From Rhynochetos jubatus (Eukaryota; Chordata; Aves; Eurypygiformes; Rhynochetidae), in assembly GCA_027574665.1 (NCBI GenBank), contig CM050650.1:100165086-100229085 (forward strand): a DNA stretch of 64,000 nucleotides, written 5' to 3'. Each line of letters starts with the position of its first letter. The first letter of the stretch is position 1. Under the pieces are notes generated by a model. It was given only the letters and a program-made list of their open reading frames with translations, was not told where the DNA came from and ran no database searches. The position numbers and the translations under genes were made by a program. Below, piece after piece: positions 63,873 through 64,000 of this stretch.

Positions 63873-64000
63873 AATTCTTTCACAGGGAGGGTGGTGAGGC
63901 ACTGGAGCAGGTTGCCCAGAGAAGCTGTGGGTGCCCCATCCCTGGAAGTGTTCAAGGCCAGGCTGGATGAGGCTTGGAGCAACCTGGTCTAGTGGAGGGT
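63873..64000 (+). mobile_element. CR1 LINE 3' fragment, cut by the window edge
   Basis: Sense CR1 from CAGGGAGGGTGGTGAGGCAC to the window end at CTGGTCTAGTGGAGGGT. The last part of its 3' end lies outside the window. Confidence 0.92.

Noticed and set aside
1..64000. Search for LRRC1 and GCLC exons, tRNA or rRNA genes, CRISPR arrays and bacterial-type systems
   Set aside because: No matching sequence was seen. The window is ordinary vertebrate chromosomal DNA with two genes and avian repeats.

Overview
This is nuclear DNA from a bird. The main evidence is about 15 interspersed copies of the avian-type CR1 LINE 3' end, in both orientations. Genes are split by GT-AG introns, and one region looks like an avian ERVL-type LTR. 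The species cannot be fixed from the sequence. There are two recognisable protein-coding genes, arranged head to head, and then about 34 kb with no recognisable gene.

Left part (about 1.5-20.9 kb, minus strand): a complete 11-coding-exon gene for an elongin A family protein. I rebuilt it exon by exon. All splice phases agree, the joined reading frame is 1806 bp (601 aa plus stop), and an AATAAA lies about 140 bp past the stop. It has the TFIIS N-domain-like start, a basic middle, the elongin B/C-binding BC-box, the conserved elongin A region and the basic C-terminal tail. At 601 aa it is clearly shorter than ELOA as I remember it (about 770 aa). From memory, no elongin A gene lies beside KLHL31 in human, so it may be a second, divergent elongin A paralogue. 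Its first exon lies in a CpG island (about 20.27-20.89 kb).

Middle (20.9-26.3 kb): the intergenic spacer holds a degraded LTR, a CR1 copy, and a probable 5' non-coding exon of the next gene.

Centre (26.3-30.06 kb, plus strand): KLHL31, complete in two coding exons (634 aa). It is a BTB-BACK-Kelch adaptor for CUL3 ubiquitin ligases, known from skeletal and heart muscle. Its downstream or 3' UTR sequence contains a probable ancient MIR SINE.

Right part (30.1-64 kb): intergenic. It contains CR1 insertions (one about 1 kb long with a decayed reverse transcriptase reading frame), a second MIR-like fragment, a TGGA microsatellite, a small CpG-rich patch at 39.5-39.95 kb, and unassigned unique sequence. 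From remembered synteny, GCLC would be expected further right and LRRC1 further left; neither is visible.

The two genes are not known to share a pathway, though both family types act as substrate receptors for cullin-RING ligases (elongin A with CUL5, KLHL31 with CUL3). I found no bacterial-type systems, CRISPR arrays, tRNAs or rRNAs. The most interesting item is the extra elongin A gene.
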